The notes below the pieces were generated by a model. That model worked only from the letters and a program-made list of their open reading frames with translations. It had not been told where the DNA came from and did not search any database. From Streptomyces sennicomposti (GTDB taxonomy: Bacteria > Actinomycetota > Actinomycetes > Streptomycetales > Streptomycetaceae), in assembly GCF_019890635.1 (NCBI RefSeq), contig NZ_JAIOAB010000026.1, positions 26,282-90,281 on the forward strand: a DNA stretch of 64,000 bases, in the 5' to 3' direction. This document shows, piece after piece, positions 34,473-43,246 of the stretch. How positions within the stretch are numbered: the stretch's first letter is position 1; each line of letters starts with the position of its first letter. Both the position numbers and the translations under genes were made by a program.

Positions 34473-35902
34473 CCGCCGAACGTACCGATACCGTGCCCTC
34501 CCCCGGTGTGCAGCCACGGGACGGCCAGCTCACCCCCGTCTCGGTCGTGCCGCCGCGCGGCCCGGCCACCGCCTTCCGCTTCCCCGCCGTCCGCCGCCCG
34601 GCCCTGCCGGGCACCCGGCCGGCGCTGCTCGTCGCGGACGGCGTCGCCGCCCTGACCGGCGCCTTGGCGCTGGCCGAGGGCCGGCGCCAGCCGCTGCTGG
34701 TCGCCCTGCTGGTCGCCTGCTCGCTGCTGCTGCGCCCGCGCGGCGCCCGGCGGCCCGCGCCGGGCCTGCTGGAGGAACTGCCCGCCGTATGGGGGCGGAT
34801 CACGGTCGCCTGGCTGGCGCTGGCCGCGCTCGCCGCGGCGTACGGGCCCGGGCACCCGCTGCCCCCGCGGACCGTGGTGACCGGCCTGGTCGTGCAGGCG
34901 GTGGCGTGCTGCGCGCTGCGCGGCGCCGTGCACGGGCGGCGGCGCGCCGCGCTGCTGCGCCACCCGCACCCGGCGCTGGTCGTCGGCCCGGTGGCGGGCG
35001 CGCAGCGCGTGGCCGCCGCCGTGCTGCGCCACCCGCGGTGCGGGGCGCGGCCGGTGGGGATCGTCGCCGGGCAGCCGGACGGCGCGGAGGGCCTGCCGGT
35101 GCTGACCACCGGCGAGGAGGTCAAGCGCGCGGTCATCCAGAACGGGGTGCGCGCGGTGCTGGTCCTCGGGCCCGAGGCGCGCGCCGAGCAGGAGCCGCTG
35201 CTGCGGGCGCTGGCCGAGTCGGGCTGCCGGGTGTGGGAGCTGGACGCCGGCTGCCCCGCGTACGCGGCGGGCGAGCGGCTGGCCGGGTTCCCCTGCCGGC
35301 TCCTGGACCTGGCCCCGGCGCGCCGCGAGGGCGTCGGCAAACGGGTGCTGGACGTGCTGGTGTCCGGGGTGCTGCTGGCGCTGGTCAGCCCGCTGCTGCT
35401 GGTGTGCGCGGTGGTGCTGCGGATCAGCGACGGGCCGGGCGTGGTGTTCCGTCAGGAGCGCATCGGCCGCGACGGCCGGCCGTTCACGCTGCTGAAGTTC
35501 CGCACCCACCGCCCGGTGGACGAGCACGAGTCGGCGACCCGGTGGAGCGTGGCGAACGAGCACGAGATGCGCCGCTTCTGCCGGATGCTGCGGCGCACCT
35601 CGCTGGACGAGCTGCTCCAGCTGTGGAACGTGCTGCGCGGCGACATGAGCCTGGTCGGCCCGCGCCCCGAACGCCCCTACTTCGTCGCCCAGTTCAGCCA
35701 GGCCTACCCCGGTTACGCGGCCCGGCACCGGATGCGGGCCGGGCTGACCGGGCTCGCCCAGGTCAACGGGTTGCGCGGCGACACCTCGATCGAGGACCGC
35801 AGCCGGTTCGACAACGCCTACATCGACGACTGGTCCCTGTGGCAGGACGTGTGCATCCTGCTGCGCACCGCCGTGGCGCTGGTCCGTCCCACGGGGAGCT
35901 GA
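34469..35902 (+). CDS. Initiating polyprenyl-phosphate sugar transferase (WbaP/CpsE type)
   Basis: 477 residues, GTG overlapping the previous stop. The N-terminal half has several hydrophobic segments and a Rossmann-like part (LVVGPVAGAQRVAAAVLRHP). From ~residue 290 the bacterial sugar transferase domain runs KRVLDVLVSGVLLALVSPLL, FRQERIGRDGRPFTLLKFRT, RRTSLDELLQLWNVLRGDMS and LVGPRPERP. It transfers a sugar-1-phosphate to undecaprenyl phosphate and so starts repeat-unit assembly. The usual Met after KFRT (KFRTM) is replaced by His; activity is still likely. Confidence 0.92.
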   Translation: MTAERTDTVPSPGVQPRDGQLTPVSVVPPRGPATAFRFPAVRRPALPGTRPALLVADGVAALTGALALAEGRRQPLLVALLVACSLLLRPRGARRPAPGLLEELPAVWGRITVAWLALAALAAAYGPGHPLPPRTVVTGLVVQAVACCALRGAVHGRRRAALLRHPHPALVVGPVAGAQRVAAAVLRHPRCGARPVGIVAGQPDGAEGLPVLTTGEEVKRAVIQNGVRAVLVLGPEARAEQEPLLRALAESGCRVWELDAGCPAYAAGERLAGFPCRLLDLAPARREGVGKRVLDVLVSGVLLALVSPLLLVCAVVLRISDGPGVVFRQERIGRDGRPFTLLKFRTHRPVDEHESATRWSVANEHEMRRFCRMLRRTSLDELLQLWNVLRGDMSLVGPRPERPYFVAQFSQAYPGYAARHRMRAGLTGLAQVNGLRGDTSIEDRSRFDNAYIDDWSLWQDVCILLRTAVALVRPTGS

Positions 35903-35907
35903 GCGAC

Positions 35908-37314
35908 GTGAGCCTCGCCCTGACGGCGCTCCCGCGCCGCCCCGCCGCGCCGGCGCCGGTCGCCGCGGCGGTGGCCGTGGTCGCGCTGCTGGCCCTGCCC
36001 GTGTCGCCGGGCGGCGCGGAGCCCGCCGACGTGCTCTCCGCGCTGATGGTGCTGTACTGCCTGGTCCTGGTGGTGCGCGAGCGGCGGCGTCCGCTGCCGC
36101 CGGCCGCGGCGCTGCTGCTCGGCCTGCCGGTGGTGGGCCTGGCGCTGGCCGCGATGGGCGCCTCCTCCGCGGCGGCCGGGCTCGCCGGGCTCGGCCGCTA
36201 TCTCCAGATCTTCGTGCTGGTCCCGGCGGCGGTGCTGCTGCTCGTCCGCGACCGGTCCGGATTCCGGCTGCTGGCCTGGTCGTTCGTGGGGCTCGCCCTG
36301 GTCCAGGGGACCGTCGGGGTGCACCAGTACGTCACCCGGACCGGGGCCTCCTACCAGGGCGAGGACGTGCGGGCGGTCGGCACGTTCGGGCCGCAGGACG
36401 TGATGGGCATGGCCACGGCGGTGGCGCTCGGCCTGGTCTGCGCGGTCGGGATCGCGCTGGGCCGCTCGCCGCTGCGGCAGCGGGCGCTCGCCGCCGGGTG
36501 CGCGCTGGTCCTGTCGGCGCCGCTGGCGTTCTCCTTCAGCCGGGGCGCGTGGATCGCCACCGTGCTGGCGTGCTCCGTGCAGCTGGTGCTGGCGGGGCCG
36601 CGCCGGGCGCTGGTGACGGCCGCCGCCGTGGCCGCCGCGGGGGTGGTGCTGGTGGGCGGGTTCGGCGCGGGCTCGGCGCAGTTGCAGCAGCGGCTCGGCA
36701 GCATCGCGCAGGTCGCCGACGCCCCCGACCAGTCGGTGATCGACCGGTACACCCTGTGGGCGTCCGCCGTCGGCATGTGGCGCCGGCACCCGGTGACCGG
36801 GGTCGGGCTGAAGGGCTTCCCCGAGTACCGCGACGGCAACGCCAGTGTGGCGCTGTCCTCGGGCGCCGAGGTGGCGGGCGCGGGCGCGGCGTACCGGCGC
36901 CAGCCGCTGCTGTCGCCGCACAACATGTACCTGCTGCTGCTGAGCGAACAGGGCCTGGTCGGGCTGGTCGCGCTGGCCGGGGGCTGGCTGGCGCTGCTGG
37001 TGTGCGCCGTACGGCGGCTGCCGCGCGTCCGCGACGGCGGCGATGGCGGGGGTGGCGGCGGCCGTGGTGACGGGGGTGCCGAAGGGGGCGGGCGCGGTGA
37101 CGAGGGTGCCGACGGGGGTGGGCTCGACTGCGGGCTGGTGGCCTGCGGGCTGATCGTCTGGCTGCTGACCGACTTCGCCTACGGCGACATCGGCGGCCCC
37201 TCGACCCTGCTGACCGGACTGGCCCTCGGCCTCACGGCGTGGTGGGCCCTGTCCGGCGGCCACGCGCCGCGCGAACTCACTGCGACCCGTACCGAGGAGG
37301 CGGTGACGCGATGA
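35908..37314 (+). CDS. Wzy/O-antigen ligase family membrane protein
   Basis: 468 residues, GTG behind GGGGAG. About ten membrane segments with the family loop RYTLWASAVGMWRRHPVTGVGLKGFPEYRD and later SPHNMYLLLLSEQGLVG. These proteins polymerise or ligate lipid-linked oligosaccharide on the outer face. A Gly/Asp-rich repeat (RDGGDGGGGGGRGDGG) replaces a loop near residue 370. It sits between initiating transferase and flippase as expected for a Wzx/Wzy system. Overlaps the next gene by four bases. Confidence 0.88.
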   Translation: MSLALTALPRRPAAPAPVAAAVAVVALLALPVSPGGAEPADVLSALMVLYCLVLVVRERRRPLPPAAALLLGLPVVGLALAAMGASSAAAGLAGLGRYLQIFVLVPAAVLLLVRDRSGFRLLAWSFVGLALVQGTVGVHQYVTRTGASYQGEDVRAVGTFGPQDVMGMATAVALGLVCAVGIALGRSPLRQRALAAGCALVLSAPLAFSFSRGAWIATVLACSVQLVLAGPRRALVTAAAVAAAGVVLVGGFGAGSAQLQQRLGSIAQVADAPDQSVIDRYTLWASAVGMWRRHPVTGVGLKGFPEYRDGNASVALSSGAEVAGAGAAYRRQPLLSPHNMYLLLLSEQGLVGLVALAGGWLALLVCAVRRLPRVRDGGDGGGGGGRGDGGAEGGGRGDEGADGGGLDCGLVACGLIVWLLTDFAYGDIGGPSTLLTGLALGLTAWWALSGGHAPRELTATRTEEAVTR

Positions 37315-39680
37315 CCGTGAGACCTCCGTCCGTTCCGGACCCCGCGCGGGGTCCGGGCTCCGGGACGGCTGAATCCGTGACCGGGGCGCCCACGCCGGGC
37401 GCGGAAGCGACCGGGCCGGGCGCTGGGGTGCCCAAGCCGGGTGCCGGGGTTCCCAGGCCGGGAGCCGGGGTGCCGAAGCCGGGCGCGGAAGCGACCGGGC
37501 CAGGCGCCGGGGTGGCCGAGCCGGGCGCCGGGGCGCCGAAGCCAGGCGCGGAAGCGACCGGGCCAGGCGTCGGCGTACCCAAGCCCGGCGCGGAGGCGAC
37601 CGGGCCAGGCGCCGGGGTGGCCGAGCCGGGAGCCGGGGCGCCCAAGCCAGGAGCCGGGGTACCCACGCCGGATGCCGGGATGTCCAAGCCGGGCGCCAGG
37701 GTGTCCAAGTCCGGTGCCAGGATGCCCAAGCCGGGTGCCAGGGTGTCCAAGTCAGGCGCTGGGAGGCTCAAGTCGGGCACAGGCAGGCCCAAGCCGGGTG
37801 CACGCAGGCCCAAGTCGGGTGCAGGCGGGACCGAGCCCGGGGCCGGAGTGCCCAAGCCCGGAGCCGCGCCCCTCGATCTCGGGTTCGCCGACGACCTCGT
37901 GGCCCCGAACCCGCCAGGAGCCGCAGCCGGCCGGTGCTCGCCCGCCGCACACGGCCCGGCCTCGTCCGCCGCACCCGCGCCCGCGCCCGGTACCGCCACC
38001 TCACCCGACCTCCCCTCGCCCGGCCTCCCCGCCCCCGGCGCCGAACCCGCCGTGCCGCCCGCACGCAAGGGCGGTTCCGGCGGGGGCGAGGCGGGGGCGG
38101 CGTCGCGGGGGTTTCTCGCGCGCGCCGCGCTCGTCACGGCGTCGCTGTCCGTCGCCGGTTCCCTGCTCGGCCTGGTGCGCGACCAGGCGCTGGCGCGGCT
38201 GTTCGGCGCGGGCAGCGACACGGACGCCTTCCTGGTCGCCTGGACCGTCCCGGAGTTCGCCTCCACGCTGCTCATCGAGGACGGCCTCGCGCTGGTGCTG
38301 ATCCCGGCGTTCAGCATGGCGCTGTCCCGCCGCGCCAAGGGCGCCGGGGGCGATCCGGTGCGCGCGCTGGTGGGCGACACCCTGCCCCGGCTGTGCCTCG
38401 CCCTGGCGGCGGTCGCCGCTCTGGTGGCGGGCTGCGCGCCCTGGCTGGTCCGCGCCCTCGCGCCCGGCCTGCCCGACCCGCGCCTCGCCGCCGACTGCAC
38501 CCGGCTCACCGCGACCTGCGTCCTGGCGTTCGGACTGGCCGGCTACTGCAGCGCGGCCCTGCGCGCCCACCGCCGCTTCCTCGCGCCGGCGGCGATCTAC
38601 GTGGCGTACAACACCGGCATCATCGCCGCGATGTACCTGCTCGGCGACGCCTGGGGGGTGCGCTCGGCGGCGGTCGGCGTCGCGGCCGGCGGCTGCCTGA
38701 TGGTCGCCGTACAACTGCCGTCGCTGTGGCGGCAGCTGACGAGCCGCAGACCCGCGCCGCGTCCGGGCGGGACGGACGCGGAGGGGCGGCCGATGCAGCT
38801 CGCCCTGGTCGCCGCCGTGCTGCTGTTCGCGCTGTGCCGCCAGTCGCAGGTCCTCGTCGAGCGTTTCCTCGCCTCCACCCTGCCCGCCGGGGCCATCTCG
38901 CACCTGAACTACGCGCAGAAGGTCGCGCAGATCCCGATGACGCTGTCGCTGATGCTGTGCACCGTCACCTTCCCTGTGGTGGCGCGCGCCCTCGCCGACG
39001 GCGACACCGAGCGCGCCCGCTCCCGCGTCCAGCGGGACATCGCGCTCGCCTCCGCGCTGGTGCTGCTGGGCATGTGCGCGGTCATCGCCTGCGCCCCGCA
39101 GATGATCGAACTGCTCTTCCAGCGCGGCGCGTTCACCGCCGCGGACACCGCCGCCACGGCGTCCGTCATGCGCGTGTACGCCCTCGGGCTGCTCGGCCAG
39201 ACCCTGGTGGGCGCCCTGGTCCGCTCCTACTTCTCGGCCGGCCGGCCCCGCTGGTACCCGGTCGCCGCGATGGCCGCGGGCATCGCCGTCACCTCCTGGA
39301 CCGGGGCCGCGGCCGTGGGCCCGTTCGGCGTAGCCGGCATCGCCGCCGCCAACGCCCTCGGCATCACCGTCACCGCCGCCCTGCTCCTGACCGGTCTGCG
39401 CAAGGGCCGCCGCGCCGCCGACGGCGTGTCCGTCCATCTGCGGCAGGTGCTGGCCGAGCTGAGCCGGCCGGTGCGCGCCGCGGTGGTCGCCACCGTCGCC
39501 GGGGCGTTCGTCGCGAGCCGCCCGGACTCCGCGCCGGCCGGTCTGGTGGCCGGCCTGCTGACCGTGACCGCCGTCTTCGTCCCCCTCACCCTCGCCCTGG
39601 GCGGTCCCCAGGGCCGCACATCCGCCCTGCGCTCCGTACGCACCGTCACACGAAGGCTCGCACATGGCCGCAACCGTTGA
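37311..39680 (+). CDS. MurJ/MviN-type lipid flippase with repeat N-terminus
   Basis: 789 residues, ATG overlapping the ligase stop. The MOP-superfamily core starts near residue 266: FLARAALVTASLSVAGSLLG, RDQALARLFGAGSDTDAFLVAW, IPMTLSLMLCTVTFPVVARA, then fourteen or so membrane helices. In this cluster it most likely flips the polysaccharide lipid intermediate (a Wzx role) rather than being the housekeeping MurJ. The first ~260 residues are a Pro/Gly/Ala repeat (PGAEATGPGAG, AGVPKPGAG), predicted cytoplasmic and disordered. It overlaps the deacetylase gene by 17 bases. Confidence 0.88.
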   Translation: MTVRPPSVPDPARGPGSGTAESVTGAPTPGAEATGPGAGVPKPGAGVPRPGAGVPKPGAEATGPGAGVAEPGAGAPKPGAEATGPGVGVPKPGAEATGPGAGVAEPGAGAPKPGAGVPTPDAGMSKPGARVSKSGARMPKPGARVSKSGAGRLKSGTGRPKPGARRPKSGAGGTEPGAGVPKPGAAPLDLGFADDLVAPNPPGAAAGRCSPAAHGPASSAAPAPAPGTATSPDLPSPGLPAPGAEPAVPPARKGGSGGGEAGAASRGFLARAALVTASLSVAGSLLGLVRDQALARLFGAGSDTDAFLVAWTVPEFASTLLIEDGLALVLIPAFSMALSRRAKGAGGDPVRALVGDTLPRLCLALAAVAALVAGCAPWLVRALAPGLPDPRLAADCTRLTATCVLAFGLAGYCSAALRAHRRFLAPAAIYVAYNTGIIAAMYLLGDAWGVRSAAVGVAAGGCLMVAVQLPSLWRQLTSRRPAPRPGGTDAEGRPMQLALVAAVLLFALCRQSQVLVERFLASTLPAGAISHLNYAQKVAQIPMTLSLMLCTVTFPVVARALADGDTERARSRVQRDIALASALVLLGMCAVIACAPQMIELLFQRGAFTAADTAATASVMRVYALGLLGQTLVGALVRSYFSAGRPRWYPVAAMAAGIAVTSWTGAAAVGPFGVAGIAAANALGITVTAALLLTGLRKGRRAADGVSVHLRQVLAELSRPVRAAVVATVAGAFVASRPDSAPAGLVAGLLTVTAVFVPLTLALGGPQGRTSALRSVRTVTRRLAHGRNR
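37390..37860. repeat. Minisatellite in the flippase gene
   Basis: More than ten diverged in-frame units of about 21-33 bases, with cores such as GCGGAAGCGACCGGGCCAGG and GCCGGGGTGCCCAAGCCGGG, encode PGAEATGPGAGV and AGVPKPG motifs. Later units drift to VSKSGARMPKPGARV. Unit identity is high in the first half, which indicates recent expansion. Confidence 0.9.
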
Positions 39681-40428
39681 TTCCGCCGTCCCGGGCGCCG
39701 TGCCCGTCCCCCGCCAGGGGCCGTTCCCGTGGGTGGCGATGTACCACTCGGTGGGCGACTGCTCGCACGACCCGTACCGCGTCACGGTCACCCCCGAACG
39801 GCTGGAGCGGCAGCTGGCGTGGCTGCGCCGGCGCGGGCTGCGCGGCGTGTCCATGGGCGAGCTGCTCGCCGCCCGGGCCCGCGGCGAGGCCCGCGGTCTG
39901 GTCGGGCTCACCTTCGACGACGGGTACGCCGACTTCGTCACCGACGCCCTGCCGCTGCTGCGCCGCTGGGGCTGCCGCGCCACCCTGTTCGTGCTGCCCG
40001 GCCGGCTCGGCGGCGACAACGCCTGGGACCCGCTCGGCCCGCGCAAGCTGTTGCTGGCCGCGGACGGCATCCGGCACGCCGCCGCCGAGGGCGTCGAGAT
40101 CGGCTCGCACGGGCTGACCCACGTCGACCTGACCCGCGCCGACGACCGCACCCTGCGCGCCGAGGTCGCCGAGAGCCGCGACCGGCTCACCGAGCTGACC
40201 GGCGTGCGCACCGACGGCTTCTGCTACCCGTACGGCACCGTCGACGCCCGCGTCGCCGAGGCCGTGCGGGAGGCCGGCTACTCCTACGCCTGCGCCATCG
40301 ACCCCGGCCCGCTGACCGGCCCGTACGCCCTGCCGCGCGCCCACGTCGGGCAGAGCGACACGGCGCTGCGCCTGTTCCTCAAACTGCGGCTGCACCGGCT
40401 GCGCCGACGCCCGGTGGAGGGGCTGTAG
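39664..40428 (+). CDS. NodB-domain polysaccharide deacetylase
   Basis: 254 residues, ATG inside the end of the flippase gene. YHSVGD near the start, TFDDGYADF (~83; catalytic base and metal Asp), SHGLTHVDL (~148; metal His pair) and RTDGFCYPYGTVD are the NodB motifs 1-3. It removes N-acetyl (or O-acetyl) groups from sugars. No signal peptide or membrane segment is seen, so it may act on lipid-linked intermediates inside the cell or leave by another route. Directly followed by a glycosyltransferase. Confidence 0.9.
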   Translation: MAATVDSAVPGAVPVPRQGPFPWVAMYHSVGDCSHDPYRVTVTPERLERQLAWLRRRGLRGVSMGELLAARARGEARGLVGLTFDDGYADFVTDALPLLRRWGCRATLFVLPGRLGGDNAWDPLGPRKLLLAADGIRHAAAEGVEIGSHGLTHVDLTRADDRTLRAEVAESRDRLTELTGVRTDGFCYPYGTVDARVAEAVREAGYSYACAIDPGPLTGPYALPRAHVGQSDTALRLFLKLRLHRLRRRPVEGL

Positions 40429-41607
40429 ATGACCACGAGCGCGCCCTCCGCCCCGGCCAGGGCCCTGCACATCATCACCGGCCTCGGCGTCGGCGGCGCC
40501 GAGCAGCAGTTGCGGCTGCTGCTGCGGCATCTGCCCGTCGACTGCGACGTGGTGACGCTCACCCAGCCGGGCGCGGTCGCCGAGGGCCTGACCGCCGACG
40601 GGGTGCGCGTCGTCCACCTCGGCATGCGCGGCAACCGGGACCTGGCCGCGCTGCCCCGCCTGGTCCGGGTGATCCGCACCGGCCGCTACGACCTCGTCCA
40701 CACCCACCTCTACCGGGCCTGCGTCTACGGCCGGCTCGCCGCGCGCCTGGCCGGGGTGCGGGCCGTCGTCGCCACCGAACACTCCCTCGGCGACACGCAG
40801 ATGGAGGGCCGCAGGCTCACCGCGGGGGTGCGCGCCCTGTACCTCGCCAGCGAACGGCTGGGCTCGGCCACGGTCGCCGTCTCCCCCACGGTCGCCGACC
40901 GGCTGGAGCGCTGGGGCGTGCCCGCGCCGCGCATCGAGGTCATCCCCAACGGCATCGACCTCGACCGCTTCCGCTTCGACCCCGCGCGCCGCGAACGCAC
41001 CCGCCGCCGCCTCGGCCTGCCGGCGGGCGCGTACGTCGTCGGCGGCGTCGGGCGGCTGGCCCCGGGCAAGCGGTTCGACGTCCTGATCCGCGCCCTCGCG
41101 CTGCTCCCGGACGACTGCTGGCTGCTGCTGGTGGGCGGCGGTCCCGAGGAGCACGTCCTGCGCCGCACCGCCCACGAGGCCGGGGTCGCCGGGCGGGTGC
41201 TGTTCACCGGCGAGCGCCCCGGCCTCCCCGACGGCTCCCCCGGCCCCGACCTGCCCTCGCTCACCTGTGCGATGGACCTGCTCGCGGCCCCGTCCGAGGA
41301 CGAGGCCTTCGGCCTCGCCGTCGTGGAGGCGCTGGCCTGCGGACTGCCCGTGCGCTACGGCTCCTGCCCGGCCGTCGAGGACCTGCCGCGCCCGGCCGCG
41401 GCCGGCGCCCGCCAGGTGCGCGGCGGCGCGGCGGCGTACGCCCGCGCGATCACCGAGGCCCGCGCGGCGGGGCCGGGGCCGCGCACCGCACCGCAGGCCG
41501 CGCACCGCTACAGCATCGCCCGCAGCGCGGCCCGGCTGATGGACGTGTACGCGGCAGCCGTCTCCAGCCCGTCGTCCCCCTCATCCCTGGGAGCAACCCC
41601 GTCATGA
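40429..41607 (+). CDS. GT4-family glycosyltransferase, second in cluster
   Basis: 392 residues, ATG immediately after the deacetylase stop. ALHIITGLGVGGAEQQLRLL at the start, HTHLYRACVYGRLAARLAGV, VIPNGIDLDRFRFD, GGVGRLAPGKRFDVLIRAL and the E-x7-E motif EDEAFGLAVVEALACGLPV identify a GT-B retaining transferase. It extends the repeat unit. Donor sugar unknown. ATGA overlap with the Wzz-like gene. Confidence 0.9.
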   Translation: MTTSAPSAPARALHIITGLGVGGAEQQLRLLLRHLPVDCDVVTLTQPGAVAEGLTADGVRVVHLGMRGNRDLAALPRLVRVIRTGRYDLVHTHLYRACVYGRLAARLAGVRAVVATEHSLGDTQMEGRRLTAGVRALYLASERLGSATVAVSPTVADRLERWGVPAPRIEVIPNGIDLDRFRFDPARRERTRRRLGLPAGAYVVGGVGRLAPGKRFDVLIRALALLPDDCWLLLVGGGPEEHVLRRTAHEAGVAGRVLFTGERPGLPDGSPGPDLPSLTCAMDLLAAPSEDEAFGLAVVEALACGLPVRYGSCPAVEDLPRPAAAGARQVRGGAAAYARAITEARAAGPGPRTAPQAAHRYSIARSAARLMDVYAAAVSSPSSPSSLGATPS

Positions 41608-42965
41608 CCACCACGAAGAACAAGCCCGTCATGACCGACCCCGCGAAGAACGCGCGCAGCGCGACGGCCGCCGCTGGGAGCGAGCCCGCCGCGGCGTCCG
41701 CCCCTGGGGGCAGGTCCGGCGCGGCCGGCGCGGCTGACGGCGCGGCCGGCGCGGGTCGCGCGTCCGGCGGCGAGCCCGCCGCCACGGTCGGCGCCCAGGG
41801 CACGGCGGACGAGAGCGGGACGGCCACGGGCGAGGCCGCTGCGGCGGCCCCTGCCGGCCAGCCCGCGACCGGCGACGCGCCTGACGGCGCGTCCGGCGCG
41901 GGACGCGCGTCCGGCGGCAAGTCCGCCGCCACGGTCGGCGCCCAGGGCAAGGTCGTCCCCGGCAGTGGGACCGGCTCGGGCGCCGCGGCTGACGGCGCGT
42001 CCGGCGGCGAGACGGTCGGCGCTGAGGGGATGGCGGCCGAAGACGAGACGGCCACCGGCGAGACGGCCACCGGCGGGACGGCCACAGGCGGGACGGCCAT
42101 GGGCGAGGGTGCTGCGGTCGCCGCCGCGCAGGGTGAGGTCGCTGCGACGGCTGTCCGGGGCGGGCGTACCGGCAGTGCGTCGATGCCGGGCGGCGGCTCG
42201 GGCCGGTCGCCACGGTTCTCGCTCGCGCGGGTCAGGCGGTTGCCGTCCTGGTCCGTGCTCGCGGCCGGGGCCCTCGCCGGGGGGCTGTTCGGGGCGGCGT
42301 ACGGCTGGCTGACCCCGCCGGCGTACACGGCCACCAGCTACCTCGTCGCCGTGCCCACCAAGAAGGCCGAGGCGAACTCCGCCCTCGGTTTCGCGCAGGC
42401 CTACGGCCGCGTCGCCACGCAGCCCGCGGTGCTCGCGGGCGCGCAGCAGCAGGCGGGCGTGCCGGTGCGCACGCTCCAGCGCGCCGTGCGCGCGGAGACC
42501 TCGCCGGACGCCCCGATGGTCGCCGTCTCCGCCACCTCGGCGCGGCCCGCGCGCGCCGCCGACATGGCCAACGCGGTCGCCCGGGCGCTGGCCGCGCAGG
42601 CGAACGCCGCCAAGGCCAGCACCCAGGTGCAGCTCGTGCAGTTCTCCCGGGCGGTCCGGCCCACCGAACCGACCTCCACGTCCACGCGGGTGACCGCCCT
42701 GGTGGGCGCCAGCGCGGGCGGCCTGCTGTGCGGGCTGGCGCTGCTGGCCCGACCCCGGCGGAACGGCACGGACGGACCGGCCGGTGCGGTCGGACCGGCC
42801 GGTGCGGTCGGCACGGACGGTGCCGCCGGTGCGGCCGGTGCGCACGGCGCGGACGGCGACGGGTCTGCGCCCGCCCTCGCCCGTACCGTCTCCGCCACCG
42901 CCCCTGCTCCAGCCGCTCCCGCGGTGCCCGGCCCGGCCGCCGCCGACACGCGGGGAGAGCGGTGA
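41604..42965 (+). CDS. Wzz/YveK-like chain-length or assembly protein
   Basis: 453 residues, ATG overlapping the upstream stop. Two membrane helices (about 215-236 and 362-384) flank an extracellular helical domain (PPAYTATSYLVAVPTKKAEA, FAQAYGRVATQPAVLAGAQQ), the layout of Wzz/YveK polysaccharide co-polymerases; the first helix is followed by the PPAYTATS entry typical of them. The first ~200 residues are Gly/Ala/Thr repeats (ASGGEPAATVGAQG, TATGGTATGGTA) and the last 60 are also low-complexity. No attached tyrosine kinase domain. Last gene of the eight-gene run. Confidence 0.82.
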   Translation: MTTTKNKPVMTDPAKNARSATAAAGSEPAAASAPGGRSGAAGAADGAAGAGRASGGEPAATVGAQGTADESGTATGEAAAAAPAGQPATGDAPDGASGAGRASGGKSAATVGAQGKVVPGSGTGSGAAADGASGGETVGAEGMAAEDETATGETATGGTATGGTAMGEGAAVAAAQGEVAATAVRGGRTGSASMPGGGSGRSPRFSLARVRRLPSWSVLAAGALAGGLFGAAYGWLTPPAYTATSYLVAVPTKKAEANSALGFAQAYGRVATQPAVLAGAQQQAGVPVRTLQRAVRAETSPDAPMVAVSATSARPARAADMANAVARALAAQANAAKASTQVQLVQFSRAVRPTEPTSTSTRVTALVGASAGGLLCGLALLARPRRNGTDGPAGAVGPAGAVGTDGAAGAAGAHGADGDGSAPALARTVSATAPAPAAPAVPGPAAADTRGER

Positions 42966-43246
42966 GGCCGGTGCGCCCGGCGGCCGGGTCCGGACACGGG
43001 ACGGGAGCCGTGTCCGAGGCCGGGTCCGAAGCCGAGTCCGAGGCCAGGGCCGGGGCCGAATCCGGAACCAGGGCCGAATCCGGAGCCGAGGCCGGGTCCG
43101 GGTACGAGGCCAGGTCCGGGTACGAGGCCAGGTCCGGGTACGGGAGCGGGGCCGGGGCGAAGTCCGGAAACGGGGCCGGGGCGAAGGCCGGGGCCAGGTC
43201 CAGGGCCCGGGACGTATCCAGGCATGGGATCGACCCCGGTGCCTCG
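42962..43246. repeat. Degenerate repeat spacer after the Wzz-like gene
   Basis: A run of diverged GAGGCCGGGTCCGGG and GTACGAGGCCAGGTCCGG units (the latter nearly exact twice near 43096-43140) fills the space between convergent genes. A GTG at 42962 overlaps the upstream stop as GTGA and opens a frame reading SEAGSEAESEARAGAESGT, but it has no recognisable domain and soon runs antisense through the hydrolase gene. Confidence 0.7.

Noticed and set aside
37311..39680. Housekeeping murJ
   Set aside because: Position inside a Wzx/Wzy-like operon with overlapping starts favours a polysaccharide flippase; whether another murJ exists cannot be seen here.
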